From the NCBI RefSeq assembly GCF_023715655.1, contig NZ_JAMBON010000001.1:248001-312000 (forward strand): DNA of 64,000 bases, read 5' to 3'. The notes beneath the pieces are model-generated. The model was not told where the DNA came from. It did no database searches and saw only the letters and a program-made list of their open reading frames with translations. The position numbers and the translations under genes are program-made. Below are positions 33,880 through 43,604 of this stretch, in pieces; the first letter of the stretch is position 1, and each line of letters starts with the position of its first letter. The stretch is from Oceanobacillus luteolus. GTDB taxonomy: Bacteria; Bacillota; Bacilli; Bacillales; Amphibacillaceae.

Positions 33880-33912
33880 AAAAAAATAAGACAGAGCCGT
33901 GAAGCCCTGTCC
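33880..33912 (-). terminator. Terminator of the AbgT-family gene
   Basis: Eight-pair stem GACAGAGC (33890-33897) / GCCCTGTC (33904-33911) with one G-T pair, followed on the minus strand by TTATTTTTTT. Confidence 0.8.
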
Positions 33913-33916
33913 AATT

Positions 33917-35455
33917 TTATGGTTGATATAGTAATGGACCACCTGGTCCGAGTGGAATACCTAGCACCATCCAGACGATCAGCATCAAAGTCCAGCCAAT
34001 CAAGAAGAAAATGGAGTAAGGTATCATTGTAGAAACCAATGTTCCAATCCCTATTTTCTTATCATATTTCTGTGCAAATGCAATAATGATTGCAAAATAT
34101 GTCATTAATGGTGAAATGATATTTGTAGATGAATCCGCAATACGATATGCCATTTGTGTCAGTTCTGGAGAATATCCAAGCTGCATCATAATCGGCACAA
34201 ATACTGGAGCCATCATTGCCCATTTCGCAGTAGCACTACCAATAAAGATATTGATTACAGACGTTATCAAAATGAACAATAAGATGAGCGGAATTCCTGT
34301 TAAATTAACACTATCTAAAAATTCTGCACCGTATACACCTAAGACAAGCCCCATATTCGTTTCGTTGAAAAATGCAACGAACTGTCCAGCCGTGAATGCA
34401 AGCACGATGAATGTACCCATAGAAGCCATCGTGTCCGACATTTGGTTTGCAACATCTTTATCATTCTTGATGGATTTCGTAACAATTCCATAAGCTATTC
34501 CAGGAATGAAAAAGATAATCGCAATAATTGGAACTAACGAACTCATAAAGGGGGATTGCACAATCTGAGCCATGGTATCTCCTTCTGTACCGCGTAAAGG
34601 AGCGTTTGGCGGCAATACAAGCAATAATGCAAGCACGACACCAACTACAGCAGCGATTACAGCCCAAACAAGCCCTTTTTTCTCTAATGGTTCCAAGCCT
34701 TTCAGCTCTTCTTTTTGATCACCATTATATGAACCAAGTCGAGGTTCTACGATTTTTTCCGTTACCCATGCGCCAATGAAAGTCAATAGGAATACAGAAA
34801 CAGCAATAAATAGCCAGTTCATCGCTATGTTCATTGTTTCTGCATATGCAGGATCAATGATTGCTGCTGCTGCGATAGTCATTTCTCCAAGCATCGCATC
34901 TGTACCTGACAACAAGAGGTTCGCACTAAACCCACCAGAAACACCTGCAAATGCTGCAGCAAGTCCTGCAAGTGGATGTCTTCCGAGAGCTGCAAAGATT
35001 AATGCTCCAAGCGGAGGTAGTACTACATATCCAGCGTCCGAAGCAACACTTGACATGATCCCTGCAAAAACTAAACCTAAAGTAATAAATCGATTAGGTA
35101 CTGATAATACAAATCCTCTAAGTACAGCACTTATCAAACCAGTTCTTTCGGCAATTCCAATTCCCAGCATTGTCAATAGTACAACGCCTAACGGTGCAAA
35201 TCCAATGAAATTTGCAGTCATATTAGTAAAGATATATTGGATGCCTTCTGCACTCAGCAGGTTTTTAATTTCGACCATTGTGCCTTCTTCACCAGGATGC
35301 TCTACACTGATACCTAATGGCTGCAGAGCTGCTGAGAGCAAAATAACTAACAGCGCCAACAAGGCAAACAATGTAGCCGGATGTGGCAGCTTGTTCCCAA
35401 CGACTTCTACACTATCTAAGGACCGTTGAAAAAATCCTTTTTTTCGTTTTACCAT
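33917..35455 (-). CDS. AbgT family transporter
   Basis: 512 aa membrane protein of the AbgT family (p-aminobenzoyl-glutamate uptake or, for other members, sulfonamide efflux), with about a dozen predicted helices. Family features are NKLPHPATLFALLA, SVASDAGYVVLPPLGALIF, GGFSANLLLSGTD and SATAKWAMMAPVFVPIM. The start is the ATG with GGAGGGG upstream; the longer frame covers that site. It is a single-gene unit. The real substrate is not visible. A folate link to thyA-dfrA would be speculative given the distance. Confidence 0.88.
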   Translation of the reverse strand: MVKRKKGFFQRSLDSVEVVGNKLPHPATLFALLALLVILLSAALQPLGISVEHPGEEGTMVEIKNLLSAEGIQYIFTNMTANFIGFAPLGVVLLTMLGIGIAERTGLISAVLRGFVLSVPNRFITLGLVFAGIMSSVASDAGYVVLPPLGALIFAALGRHPLAGLAAAFAGVSGGFSANLLLSGTDAMLGEMTIAAAAIIDPAYAETMNIAMNWLFIAVSVFLLTFIGAWVTEKIVEPRLGSYNGDQKEELKGLEPLEKKGLVWAVIAAVVGVVLALLLVLPPNAPLRGTEGDTMAQIVQSPFMSSLVPIIAIIFFIPGIAYGIVTKSIKNDKDVANQMSDTMASMGTFIVLAFTAGQFVAFFNETNMGLVLGVYGAEFLDSVNLTGIPLILLFILITSVINIFIGSATAKWAMMAPVFVPIMMQLGYSPELTQMAYRIADSSTNIISPLMTYFAIIIAFAQKYDKKIGIGTLVSTMIPYSIFFLIGWTLMLIVWMVLGIPLGPGGPLLYQP

Positions 35456-35579
35456 CTTCTTCCCCTCCAGCAATACAAAAAATAATATTGCGAAAATTCA
35501 TGTTAATCAGGGTTAATTAGCCCAATAAAATTAAACACAAATGCTATACTAACAATTTTTACAAATTAATTCAACAGTA

Positions 35580-35616
35580 AAATTGGGACAAGAGGTAAAA
35601 CCTCCTGTCCCAAATC
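35580..35616 (-). terminator. Terminator of nupC
   Basis: Long stem TTGGGACA-AGAGGT / ACCTCC-TGTCCCAA with a mismatch and A/T-rich flanks, about 50 bases after the nupC stop. Confidence 0.8.
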
Positions 35617-35666
35617 ATTTTTCTTAGCGTCAAAGTAAGATTTTTGATTACTTGATTTTTATTTTT

Positions 35667-36851
35667 TTAGAAAAAGAAACCTACGATAGTAGCTGTTGCC
35701 ATCGATGTTAACGTAGAAGCAAGCAGCATCTTCATTCCAAACCGAGCAACTTGATTTGCCTTTTCACCGTTTACGGCCTGAATGGAACCACTAATGATCC
35801 CGATGGAAGAAAAGTTTGCGAACGAAACCGTGAATGTGGATACAATCGCTACCGTTTTAGCGGAAAGTTCAGGAATAAGCGGTTGAAATTGTAGCATAGC
35901 AACAAACTCATTCGTCACTAATTTCGTCGCCATGACAGCACCTGCCGATACGATTTCATGAGATGGAATTCCCATCAGCCACGCAGCCGGTGCAAAGATA
36001 TATCCTAGAATTGTAGTAAAATCAATCCCGAGAATATTCATAAAAAGACCATTGACAAGTGCGATTAACCCATTATAAGCAACCAGCATCGCAGCTACAA
36101 TCAAGGCAACCTTCCCACCGTCTAGTGCACCTTGAGAAATTGATTGGAATATCGATCCAGAGTCTGATATATCTTTTATATCAATTTGTTCATCTTCCTC
36201 ATCTTTAATTGGTGTCATGAAGGAAGTAATCACCAAAGCAGACATGGAGTTCAACACCATTGCAACAAGAACATATTGCGGTGGAATCAGCAACATATAA
36301 GCTCCCATAATAGATGATGATACAGAAGCCATTGCTGAAGTGGAAATAATAAATAGCTTGTTCTTGCTCATATTGTCCAAGTGTGACTTAATCGCAAGTA
36401 CCGCTTCACTCTGACCAAAGAAAATACTGTTAATGGCATTAAATGTCGTAACCTTGGACAACCCTGTTACCTTTGCTAAAAGTCCACCAATGTACTTAAT
36501 GGCAAGAGGAAGTACTCTAATATGTGTTAAAATGGCAAGAAGTGTGGACGTGAATATAATCAACATCAACACATTGATGAAAAATACAGAGGCCCCTTCT
36601 TCGATCAAAAGTCCACCCACAACAAAATCTACACCTTCATAGCCATAACTAAGAACAGCAGTTACTCCATTGGAGATCACTTCAACAATCCTAAGTCCAA
36701 ATGAAGTCCGAAATGCAATAATCGTCACAATAAATTGAAGTACGATTAAAATACCTATTGCTTTATAGTTAATCCCTTTCTTATCATTGCTCAGTAAATA
36801 TGACAGGCCAAATACAAAGATTAGCCCTAAAACTCCAACTAGAATTCCCAT
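35667..36851 (-). CDS. nupC: Concentrative nucleoside transporter, NupC family
   Basis: 394 aa cation-coupled nucleoside importer. CNT signature segments are visible: FFGQSEAVLAIKSHL, SSSIMGAYMLLIPPQY, NEFVAMLQF and the C-terminal FANFSSIGIISGSIQ. About eight to ten helices. I choose the ATG at 36,851 preceded by AAGGTGGAG; the longer frame includes that site. It is a single-gene unit. Whether it takes purine or pyrimidine nucleosides cannot be told. Confidence 0.9.
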   Translation of the reverse strand: MGILVGVLGLIFVFGLSYLLSNDKKGINYKAIGILIVLQFIVTIIAFRTSFGLRIVEVISNGVTAVLSYGYEGVDFVVGGLLIEEGASVFFINVLMLIIFTSTLLAILTHIRVLPLAIKYIGGLLAKVTGLSKVTTFNAINSIFFGQSEAVLAIKSHLDNMSKNKLFIISTSAMASVSSSIMGAYMLLIPPQYVLVAMVLNSMSALVITSFMTPIKDEEDEQIDIKDISDSGSIFQSISQGALDGGKVALIVAAMLVAYNGLIALVNGLFMNILGIDFTTILGYIFAPAAWLMGIPSHEIVSAGAVMATKLVTNEFVAMLQFQPLIPELSAKTVAIVSTFTVSFANFSSIGIISGSIQAVNGEKANQVARFGMKMLLASTLTSMATATIVGFFF

Positions 36852-37169
36852 TACTCCACCTTCTTTGGTTAAATTAAACGTAGTAAGGTACAATCACCTT
36901 ATAAATCTAAGCTACAGAAAATTAATTTCCTCAAAATTTACCCCATTATTACATAATACTTTTCTATTAATAACCTTCCCTTTCTTCCATGGCATATTCG
37001 ATATAAATCATTGATTCGCCAATTTCATTTAATTTTCCCTAAGTTTCTATAGCTTAAACGATGAATTGCAACCGTAAAAAATGATACATTTCTAAGATAC
37101 AGCTGTCCAGTTATTTGATGAAAAAATCGCATTTACAATATATATCAAATTCTCGCACATTTTTCACAA

Positions 37170-37200
37170 CAAAAAATGCAGAGAGTTTAAAATTCTCTGC
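37170..37200 (-). terminator. Second hairpin after parC
   Basis: GCAGAGA / TCTCTGC stem (37,178-37,200), followed on the minus strand by ATTTTTTGTTG, a good terminator. Confidence 0.75.
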
Positions 37201-37235
37201 TTTAATAAATATCTCACCTCTATTTTTTGGATAAA

Positions 37236-37273
37236 ATAAGCAAGCAAATTTGCATGAAAATTTGCTTGCTTAT
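37236..37273 (-). terminator. First hairpin after parC
   Basis: Perfect 16-bp stem ATAAGCAAGCAAATTT / AAATTTGCTTGCTTAT with a six-base loop, 46 bases after the parC stop. Only a weak T run follows, so it may act with the second hairpin. Confidence 0.7.
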
Positions 37274-37318
37274 CAATTATTGAACGATTATGTTGTAGTT
37301 TTCTTCACTTTTCGGTGA

Positions 37319-39769
37319 TTATTCTTCTTTGTTTTCTTGGAAAGGTCGTTCATAAGTGGGTTCCTTCCAAACCTGGATTACTTCTCCGTCATGGTCCGTG
37401 TCAATGACGAATGATCCATTGCTTACTCGATCGCTGACCGATAGTTCCAATGGATAGATCGAATGGACCTCTCCATTTGATGTCTGTATGCTGATGCTAT
37501 CCTCTTCATCTGCCGTAAAGAATCCCACTAAGCGGTGTGGTTTACTTTTTAATTCTCTAAGCATGAGAAGGCCACGTTTTGCTCTTGTTGACTTTTGAAA
37601 ATCGTTGAGATTCATCCGTTTGACGGCACCTCTTTGTGTAATGATTACAAGGGATGGATCAGCTAAATCATCAAAGATTTGACCGCTAACAACATACTCT
37701 CCATCTTTCAATTGGATTGCTTTAACTCCAGCAGTTCTCTGACCAGTCGGTTTTACCTCTGACTCATGATACCAAAGACCATATCCAGTATTGGATGCAA
37801 TAAATATATCAGAATAACCCTTCGTTTCATATACATTAAGTAATTCATCATCACCTTTAAGGTTAATTCCGATCATTGCTCTACCATGTCTTTGAGTTTC
37901 ATACTTGTCCAATTCTGTTCGTTTAATCATCCCGTTCTTAGTGATGAAGAGAAGATATTTATTATTCGTATATTCTCTAATAGGTAAAGCTTGAATTAAC
38001 TTTTCGTCCTTTTCGAGACTGGTAAAATGAGAAATGTGAGCTCCGAGTTCCTTCCAGCGTATGTCTGGCAGTTCATGGACAGGGAAATAGATGAACCTGC
38101 CTTTATCAGTAAATAAAAGGAGATGGTCAGTAGTATTTATTTCAAATAGCCCTAACAAGTAATCTAAGTCTTTCATCGTAATATCATCATTGTTGGAAGC
38201 TCCATAAGAACGTAAGCTCGTGCGTTTGATATAACCATCTTTCGTTACAGATACGACTACATCTTCACTTGGAATCAATACTTCAATATTGATTTTTATT
38301 TCTTCAATTTTTTCTTCTATTTGGGTCCCGCGACGTGATTTAAATCTTTTCTTAATGTCTCTTAAATCTTTTTTGATTGTTTTCATTAGCATAGCTTCAC
38401 TAGCTAATATTGCTTCGTATGTTTTAATGCTTTCTTCTAGCTCTTTCGCCTCTTTTTGCAGTTGAGTGATATCGGTGTTTGTTAGGCGATATAGTTGAAG
38501 ATTCACAATGGCTTCTGATTGCTCTTCTGTAAATCCATAAGCCTTTATTAGTTGCCTTTTTGCATCCGCCTTATCTTTTGAAGCCCTTATCGTTGCAATG
38601 ACATCATCTAAAATGGAGATGGCTTTGATTAGTCCTTCTATGATATGTGCTCTTTTATTTGCTTTATTCAAATCATAGGTTACTTGCCTTGTAACAACCT
38701 CTTTTTGATGATTGATGAATGCATCCAACATTTGAGGTAAAGTCATGAGCTTAGGTGTTTTATCTTCAATCGCTACCATATTAAAATTATAAGAAACTTG
38801 CAGATCCGTATTCTTAAAAAAGTAGTTTAGAATTCCTTCAGCATCTGCATCCTTCTTTAACTCAACTACAACGCGCAAACCTGTACGGTCAGATTCATCT
38901 CTAACTTCCGCTATCCCATCCACTTTACGATCAACTCGTAACTCGTCCATCTTTTTAACCATATTAGCTTTATTCACTTCATATGGAATCTCTTCAATGA
39001 CAATTTGTTGTCGACTGCCGCGCAGATTTTCGATTCTTGTTTTACCCCGGACGATTATCCGGCCGCGACCCGTTTCGTAAGCCTTCTTTATTCCGTCGAC
39101 CCCTTGAATGATTCCACCGGTAGGAAAATCTGGTCCCTGGAGGACTGACATCAATTGTTCTACTGTAGCCTGGGGTTTATCTATTTTCATAATTACTGCA
39201 TCAATGACTTCCTCAAGGTTATGAGGCGGTATATCTGTTGCATAACCAGCTGAAATTCCCGTTGAACCGTTCACTAATAAATTCGGAAATTTTGCAGGCA
39301 GCACAACAGGCTCGAGAGTCGTTTCGTCGAAGTTGTAAATGAAGTCAACCGTTTCCTTGTCGATATCACGCAATAGTTCAGAAGCAATTGGTGATAACCT
39401 CGCCTCTGTATAACGCATTGCCGCAGGAGGGTCCCCATCAATACTCCCATTATTACCATGCATTTCAATCAGCTCTTCTTGTAATTTCCAGTCCTGGCTT
39501 AATCGGACCATCGCATCATAAACAGAAGTATCTCCATGTGGGTGGTAATTACCGATAACGGTACCAACTGTTTTAGCCGATTTCCTGAAACCTTTATCAG
39601 CTGTATTTTTTTCTTCATGCATTGCATACAGGATTCTTCTTTGAACAGGTTTTAAACCGTCTCGAGCATCTGGAAGTGCCCGGTCTTGTATTATATATTT
39701 ACTATATCTGCCGAAGCGATCACCGATCACTTCTTCTAAGGATAAATCAAGAAATTTTTCTTTTTGCAT
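37319..39769 (-). CDS. parC: DNA topoisomerase IV subunit A
   Basis: 816 aa breakage-reunion subunit that decatenates daughter chromosomes. The catalytic Tyr is residue 120 in AMRYTEARLS. The C-terminal half has the beta-pinwheel DNA-wrapping repeats. The quinolone-determining region reads HPHGDTSVYDAMVRLSQ, with Thr81 and Asp85 at the places usually written Ser80 and Glu84 in S. aureus. It is encoded 60 bases after parE in the same direction, forming the usual parE-parC unit. Confidence 0.95.
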   Translation of the reverse strand: MQKEKFLDLSLEEVIGDRFGRYSKYIIQDRALPDARDGLKPVQRRILYAMHEEKNTADKGFRKSAKTVGTVIGNYHPHGDTSVYDAMVRLSQDWKLQEELIEMHGNNGSIDGDPPAAMRYTEARLSPIASELLRDIDKETVDFIYNFDETTLEPVVLPAKFPNLLVNGSTGISAGYATDIPPHNLEEVIDAVIMKIDKPQATVEQLMSVLQGPDFPTGGIIQGVDGIKKAYETGRGRIIVRGKTRIENLRGSRQQIVIEEIPYEVNKANMVKKMDELRVDRKVDGIAEVRDESDRTGLRVVVELKKDADAEGILNYFFKNTDLQVSYNFNMVAIEDKTPKLMTLPQMLDAFINHQKEVVTRQVTYDLNKANKRAHIIEGLIKAISILDDVIATIRASKDKADAKRQLIKAYGFTEEQSEAIVNLQLYRLTNTDITQLQKEAKELEESIKTYEAILASEAMLMKTIKKDLRDIKKRFKSRRGTQIEEKIEEIKINIEVLIPSEDVVVSVTKDGYIKRTSLRSYGASNNDDITMKDLDYLLGLFEINTTDHLLLFTDKGRFIYFPVHELPDIRWKELGAHISHFTSLEKDEKLIQALPIREYTNNKYLLFITKNGMIKRTELDKYETQRHGRAMIGINLKGDDELLNVYETKGYSDIFIASNTGYGLWYHESEVKPTGQRTAGVKAIQLKDGEYVVSGQIFDDLADPSLVIITQRGAVKRMNLNDFQKSTRAKRGLLMLRELKSKPHRLVGFFTADEEDSISIQTSNGEVHSIYPLELSVSDRVSNGSFVIDTDHDGEVIQVWKEPTYERPFQENKEE

Positions 39770-39829
39770 TACCTAATATCCCCTTCTACTATCGTCATAG
39801 CCGTGCTATATCTAAACTTGCAATCTTCA

Positions 39830-41788
39830 TCATGATTCCTTGCGAATCTTTTCATTATCAATGATATTTGTGTCTTCATCTAGCCCGAATTTCACGTTTG
39901 ATTCAATCCAATTGCGTCGCGGTTCCACTTTATCTCCCATCAGGGTGGTTATTCTCCGTTCTGCACGAGGGAAATCTTCAATAGTCACACGTATTAATGT
40001 CCGAGTCTCAGGATTCATCGTCGTCTCCCATAATTGGTCTGCATTCATTTCACCTAAACCTTTATAACGTTGGACGATATAACCAGTTTTAAATTTTTCT
40101 ATCGCTTCTTTCATCTCTGACTCATCCCAAGCATACACTACCTGTTCATTCTTGCCTTTTCCTTTTGATATTTTAAACAGAGGAGGAAGTGCGATAAACA
40201 CCTTACCTGCTTCGATGAGTTTTCTCATATATCGATAAAAGAAAGTGAGAAGCAGCACTTGTATATGTGCACCGTCTGTATCGGCATCCGTCATAATGAT
40301 GATTTTATCATATTGAACATCATCCAGATCAAAATCTCCACCAACACCGGCGCCTATAGTGTGGATCATAGTAGCTATCTCTTCATTTTTAAAGATATCT
40401 TCAATTTTTGCTTTTTCTGTATTGATTACTTTTCCTCTGAGAGGTAGTATAGCTTGGAATTTCCGGTCTCTTCCTTGCTTTGCCGAGCCGCCTGCTGAGT
40501 CTCCCTCTACTAGATAAAGTTCATTTCTCTTTGGATTTCTTGATTGTGCAGGTGTTAATTTACCACTTAACAGCGTGTCTCTTCTTTTTCGTTGCTTTCC
40601 TGTTCTTGCTTCTTCTCTAGCTTTTCTAGCAGCTTCTCTCGCTTCTTTTGCCTTAATAGCCTTATTGATCAGAAGTCTGGACGTATCGGCATTTTCCTCA
40701 AGGAAATATGCTATCTGTTCGGAAATAACTTGATCCACTGCCGAACGGGCTTCTGGGGTTCCTAATTTCCCTTTCGTTTGCCCTTCAAATTGCAATAAAT
40801 TTTCAGGGATCCGCACAGAAACAATGGCAGTTAGCCCTTCACGGACATCCGCTCCCTCAAGATTTTTGTCTTTATCTTTTAAAATGGAAGTTCTTCTTGC
40901 GTACTCATTAAAAGTTCTCGTAATGGCTGTACGAGTCCCAACCTCATGCGTGCCTCCGTCCCTTGTCCTTACATGGTTCACAAACGAAAGCATGCTCTCT
41001 GCATACCCATCATTGAATTGGAAAGCAAACTCCACTTCTATGCCATTACTCATCCCTTCGAAAAATGCCACAGGATGAAGTACATCTTTATCTTCATTTA
41101 GATATTCCACAAAAGATTTCAATCCATCTGGATATTGAAATACTTCTTTTTCATCGGAGCGTTTATCCTCCAACTCAATATGAAGGTTTTTCAATAAAAA
41201 TGCAGATTCACGGAGTCTTTCTGAAATGACTTCATAATCGTAGACAGTTGTAGAGAAAATCGATTCATCCGGCTTGAAATGGATAAGTGTTCCTGTTTTT
41301 CTAGTTGGTTTTCTTTTTTCCAAGTTACCTACTGGTTTTCCGCCGTTTTCAAACCTTTGAAAATACGTAAAACCATCCCGGAAAACAGTTACTTCCATCC
41401 ATTCTGATAAAGCATTCACTACAGACGCTCCGACTCCATGAAGACCACCACTTGTTTTATAGCCTCCTTGGCCAAATTTCCCCCCTGCATGAAGTACAGT
41501 AAAAATAACTTCTACCGTAGAAGTACCCGTTGCATGCATACCTGTAGGGATTCCTCTTCCATTATCTAAAACAGAAATACTATTATCTTTATGTATCGTA
41601 ACTTTAATTTCATTTCCATGTCCAGACAATGCTTCATCAACTGCATTGTCCACGATTTCAAATACTAAATGATGGAGTCCACGTTCGTCAGTGCTGCCTA
41701 TATACATTCCCGGTCTCTTTCTTACTGCATCAAGACCTTCCAGCACCTGAATGGAATCATCAGAATATTTATTCGCTTGATTAGCCAA
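39830..41788 (-). CDS. parE: DNA topoisomerase IV subunit B
   Basis: 652 aa ATPase subunit. GHKL ATP-binding motifs EIVDNAVDEALSG, DNGRGIPTGMH and GGLHGVGASVVNALS, and the TOPRIM motifs LVEGDSAGGSAKQGRDR and DADTDGAHI, are intact. The start is a TTG with AAAGGGG upstream. Length and order with parC distinguish it from gyrB. Confidence 0.95.
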   Translation of the reverse strand: MANQANKYSDDSIQVLEGLDAVRKRPGMYIGSTDERGLHHLVFEIVDNAVDEALSGHGNEIKVTIHKDNSISVLDNGRGIPTGMHATGTSTVEVIFTVLHAGGKFGQGGYKTSGGLHGVGASVVNALSEWMEVTVFRDGFTYFQRFENGGKPVGNLEKRKPTRKTGTLIHFKPDESIFSTTVYDYEVISERLRESAFLLKNLHIELEDKRSDEKEVFQYPDGLKSFVEYLNEDKDVLHPVAFFEGMSNGIEVEFAFQFNDGYAESMLSFVNHVRTRDGGTHEVGTRTAITRTFNEYARRTSILKDKDKNLEGADVREGLTAIVSVRIPENLLQFEGQTKGKLGTPEARSAVDQVISEQIAYFLEENADTSRLLINKAIKAKEAREAARKAREEARTGKQRKRRDTLLSGKLTPAQSRNPKRNELYLVEGDSAGGSAKQGRDRKFQAILPLRGKVINTEKAKIEDIFKNEEIATMIHTIGAGVGGDFDLDDVQYDKIIIMTDADTDGAHIQVLLLTFFYRYMRKLIEAGKVFIALPPLFKISKGKGKNEQVVYAWDESEMKEAIEKFKTGYIVQRYKGLGEMNADQLWETTMNPETRTLIRVTIEDFPRAERRITTLMGDKVEPRRNWIESNVKFGLDEDTNIIDNEKIRKES

Positions 41789-41985
41789 AGTTAATTTTCC
41801 CCTTTCAATACGTTAAATAAAGCAAAACAATTTTATACCTATTCTCGTTTCTCTATATCAATCTTAGAACAAATGTTTGTAAATGTAAATGAAAACATTG
41901 TAACGACAAGCTTTTACTAAACTATCTTAACCTAAAAAAGGAAAAAAATATACTATTTCTTAGAAATTCAGGATAGGAGCATATT

Positions 41986-42020
41986 GAAAAAAATAACAGG
42001 ATGAACATAGCCACCCTGTT
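41986..42020 (-). terminator. Terminator of yneT
   Basis: Nine-pair stem AACAGGATG / CACCCTGTT (one G-T pair), followed on the minus strand by ATTTTTTT. Confidence 0.85.
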
Positions 42021-42027
42021 GATATTG

Positions 42028-42444
42028 TTATTTTACGAGAACTGCATGGACTACTTTAATACATAAATCCATAATAACAGTAAAGTCTCTTTCTTTTAAA
42101 TAATGATAGGCTTCTTCATTGACAATACCCTGTTGTGCCCAAAATACGCGACAATTTGTTTTTGCTGCATCTGCGGCCACCTCTGGTAAATACTCGGGAC
42201 GGCGAAACACATTGATGATATCAATTTCATCAGGAACAGCTTCTAGAGTTGGATAAGCTTTTTCTCCAAGAACTTCGTCGACGGTTGGGTTAACGGGAAT
42301 AATTCGATAGCCTTGTGCCTGCATAATTTTTGAAATCTGATACGCTGTTTTCTCTTCATTGTTTGAAAGTCCAACTACCGCAATTGTTTTTGCATCTTCC
42401 AAGATCTTTTTTAATGATTCTTTTGATGGGTTTTCCCAGCTCAT
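42028..42444 (-). CDS. yneT: CoA-binding domain protein (YneT)
   Basis: 138 aa Rossmann-fold CoA-binding protein, related to the N-terminal domain of succinyl-CoA synthetase alpha. The nucleotide loop is IAVVGLSNNEEKTAYQIS, and VFRRPEYLPEVA and WAQQGIVNEEA are typical of the YccU/YneT family. Function unknown. It lies divergent to plsY, the same gene pair and order next to parE as in B. subtilis. GAAAGGAAGGG precedes the ATG. Confidence 0.88.
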   Translation of the reverse strand: MSWENPSKESLKKILEDAKTIAVVGLSNNEEKTAYQISKIMQAQGYRIIPVNPTVDEVLGEKAYPTLEAVPDEIDIINVFRRPEYLPEVAADAAKTNCRVFWAQQGIVNEEAYHYLKERDFTVIMDLCIKVVHAVLVK

Positions 42445-42688
42445 ACATACCCTTCCTTTCCTTCTATGGTTTATACACTTACTTTAGTCACATCATAAGT
42501 AGATTAGGCAGGATAGTCAACTAGATGGTATTTCAATAACAAGCATTCACTACCCGAAAAAATAATACTCTTTACATACAATTCATGCTAGAATAAGCTT
42601 AACATACTGTTGACTAAATATAGAAATAATATTATTATTTTGCTACGGCAGTGTGGTTATACTATTGATGAAGGAAGTAGGATGATGT

Positions 42689-43270
42689 ATGGAAATTGTT
42701 GTGTTGGCCTTAGTTGCTTACCTACTGGGCTCTATTCCTTCTGCATTATGGGTTGGAAAATTAGGTTATAACAAAGATATCCGTGAACATGGAAGTGGTA
42801 ACTTAGGCGCTACCAATGCATTTCGTGTACTTGGGATCAAAGCTGGTATTATTGTTACATTATCGGATATATTGAAAGGAACTTTGGCTACAGTTTTACC
42901 ACTATTATTTGATGTATCGGTTCATCCTCTGATAATTGGATTATTTGCAGTTGTTGGTCATACTTATCCCGTATTCGCTCGATTTAAAGGTGGAAAAGCT
43001 GTGGCAACATCTGGTGGCATTATTCTTGGCAGTTTTCCAATTTTATTCGTAATTATGATTTCAACCTTTTTATTGACTTTATATCTATCGAAGTATGTTT
43101 CACTATCGTCCATGATAACAGGTGTTGTTAGTATCCTTTTATCATTATTCTACCAAGATCTTGTATTGATCATCGTTATTTCTTGTTTAACGGCATTTGT
43201 TATTTATCGCCATAAAGATAATTTGAAACGAATCAAAAATGGAACTGAACCAAAAATTAAATGGATGTAA
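42689..43270 (+). CDS. plsY: Acyl-phosphate:glycerol-3-phosphate acyltransferase
   Basis: 193 aa membrane enzyme for the first acylation in phospholipid synthesis, using acyl-phosphate. The three conserved motifs are visible: [26 protein letters not shown] and [21 protein letters not shown]. About five membrane helices. It is monocistronic with its own terminator. Position beside yneT-parE-parC matches B. subtilis (yneS). Confidence 0.94.
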   Translation: MEIVVLALVAYLLGSIPSALWVGKLGYNKDIREHGSGNLGATNAFRVLGIKAGIIVTLSDILKGTLATVLPLLFDVSVHPLIIGLFAVVGHTYPVFARFKGGKAVATSGGIILGSFPILFVIMISTFLLTLYLSKYVSLSSMITGVVSILLSLFYQDLVLIIVISCLTAFVIYRHKDNLKRIKNGTEPKIKWM

Positions 43271-43317
43271 AAAATGAAGTGCAGCTAAAAAGCTCACTTC
43301 ATTTTTATTATAATTTA
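43268..43317 (+). terminator. Terminator of plsY
   Basis: Perfect 12-bp stem AAAAATGAAGTG (43,270-43,281) / CACTTCATTTTT (43,295-43,306). Confidence 0.88.
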
Positions 43318-43334
43318 TTGCTTTATATAATTGC

Positions 43335-43445
43335 TTCCTTCTGTGGCTCCGCAGCCCAGAGAGGCAGACTAAGAGGTCACGACCTGTGCCGTCGGAGGCT
43401 AACGGGCCGCCTGTGGAAAGCAAGAGTATTTGGACTGTGGACCTT
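43335..43445 (-). repeat. Structured dispersed repeat, copy 2
   Basis: The reverse complement aligns by eye with the repeat at 1540-1735: GCTTTCC..GGCGGCC..AGCCTCCGACG, ACAGGTCGTGACCTCTTAGT, TGCCTC..GGGCTGCGGAGCC. Copy 2 is shorter, with an internal deletion after the GCCTCCGACG block. It lies right after the plsY terminator. GC content is far above that of the surrounding DNA. ORFs across it have no ribosome sites. Confidence 0.72.
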
Positions 43446-43604
43446 GGGTAGAAGTATTTTATTCAATTTAGTATGTATGCAAATTGTCTGCTACTGTTGA
43501 TTAAATACTAGAGATCAATTGCTCTATTCAAAACGAATATATTGAATTAGCTCAGACGATTCAGTATACTATAATCTAGTCAATAATAGAAAGAAGGCAA
43601 GTTC

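Larger units (their letters stand above)
36852..37318. other. Intergenic region between nupC and parC
   Basis: 467 AT-rich bases. The right part holds two hairpins serving parC (separate entries). The left part must hold the nupC promoter, which I could not define. No ORF with a ribosome site is seen. Confidence 0.5.

Noticed and set aside
34776-35429. 217-codon plus-strand frame inside the AbgT gene
   Set aside because: It is antisense to a strongly supported membrane protein gene, lacks a ribosome site and has a biased composition that mirrors the hydrophobic codons of the opposite strand.
43261-43500. 79-codon plus-strand frame over repeat copy 2
   Set aside because: It starts inside the plsY stop region, covers the plsY terminator and then the non-coding repeat.
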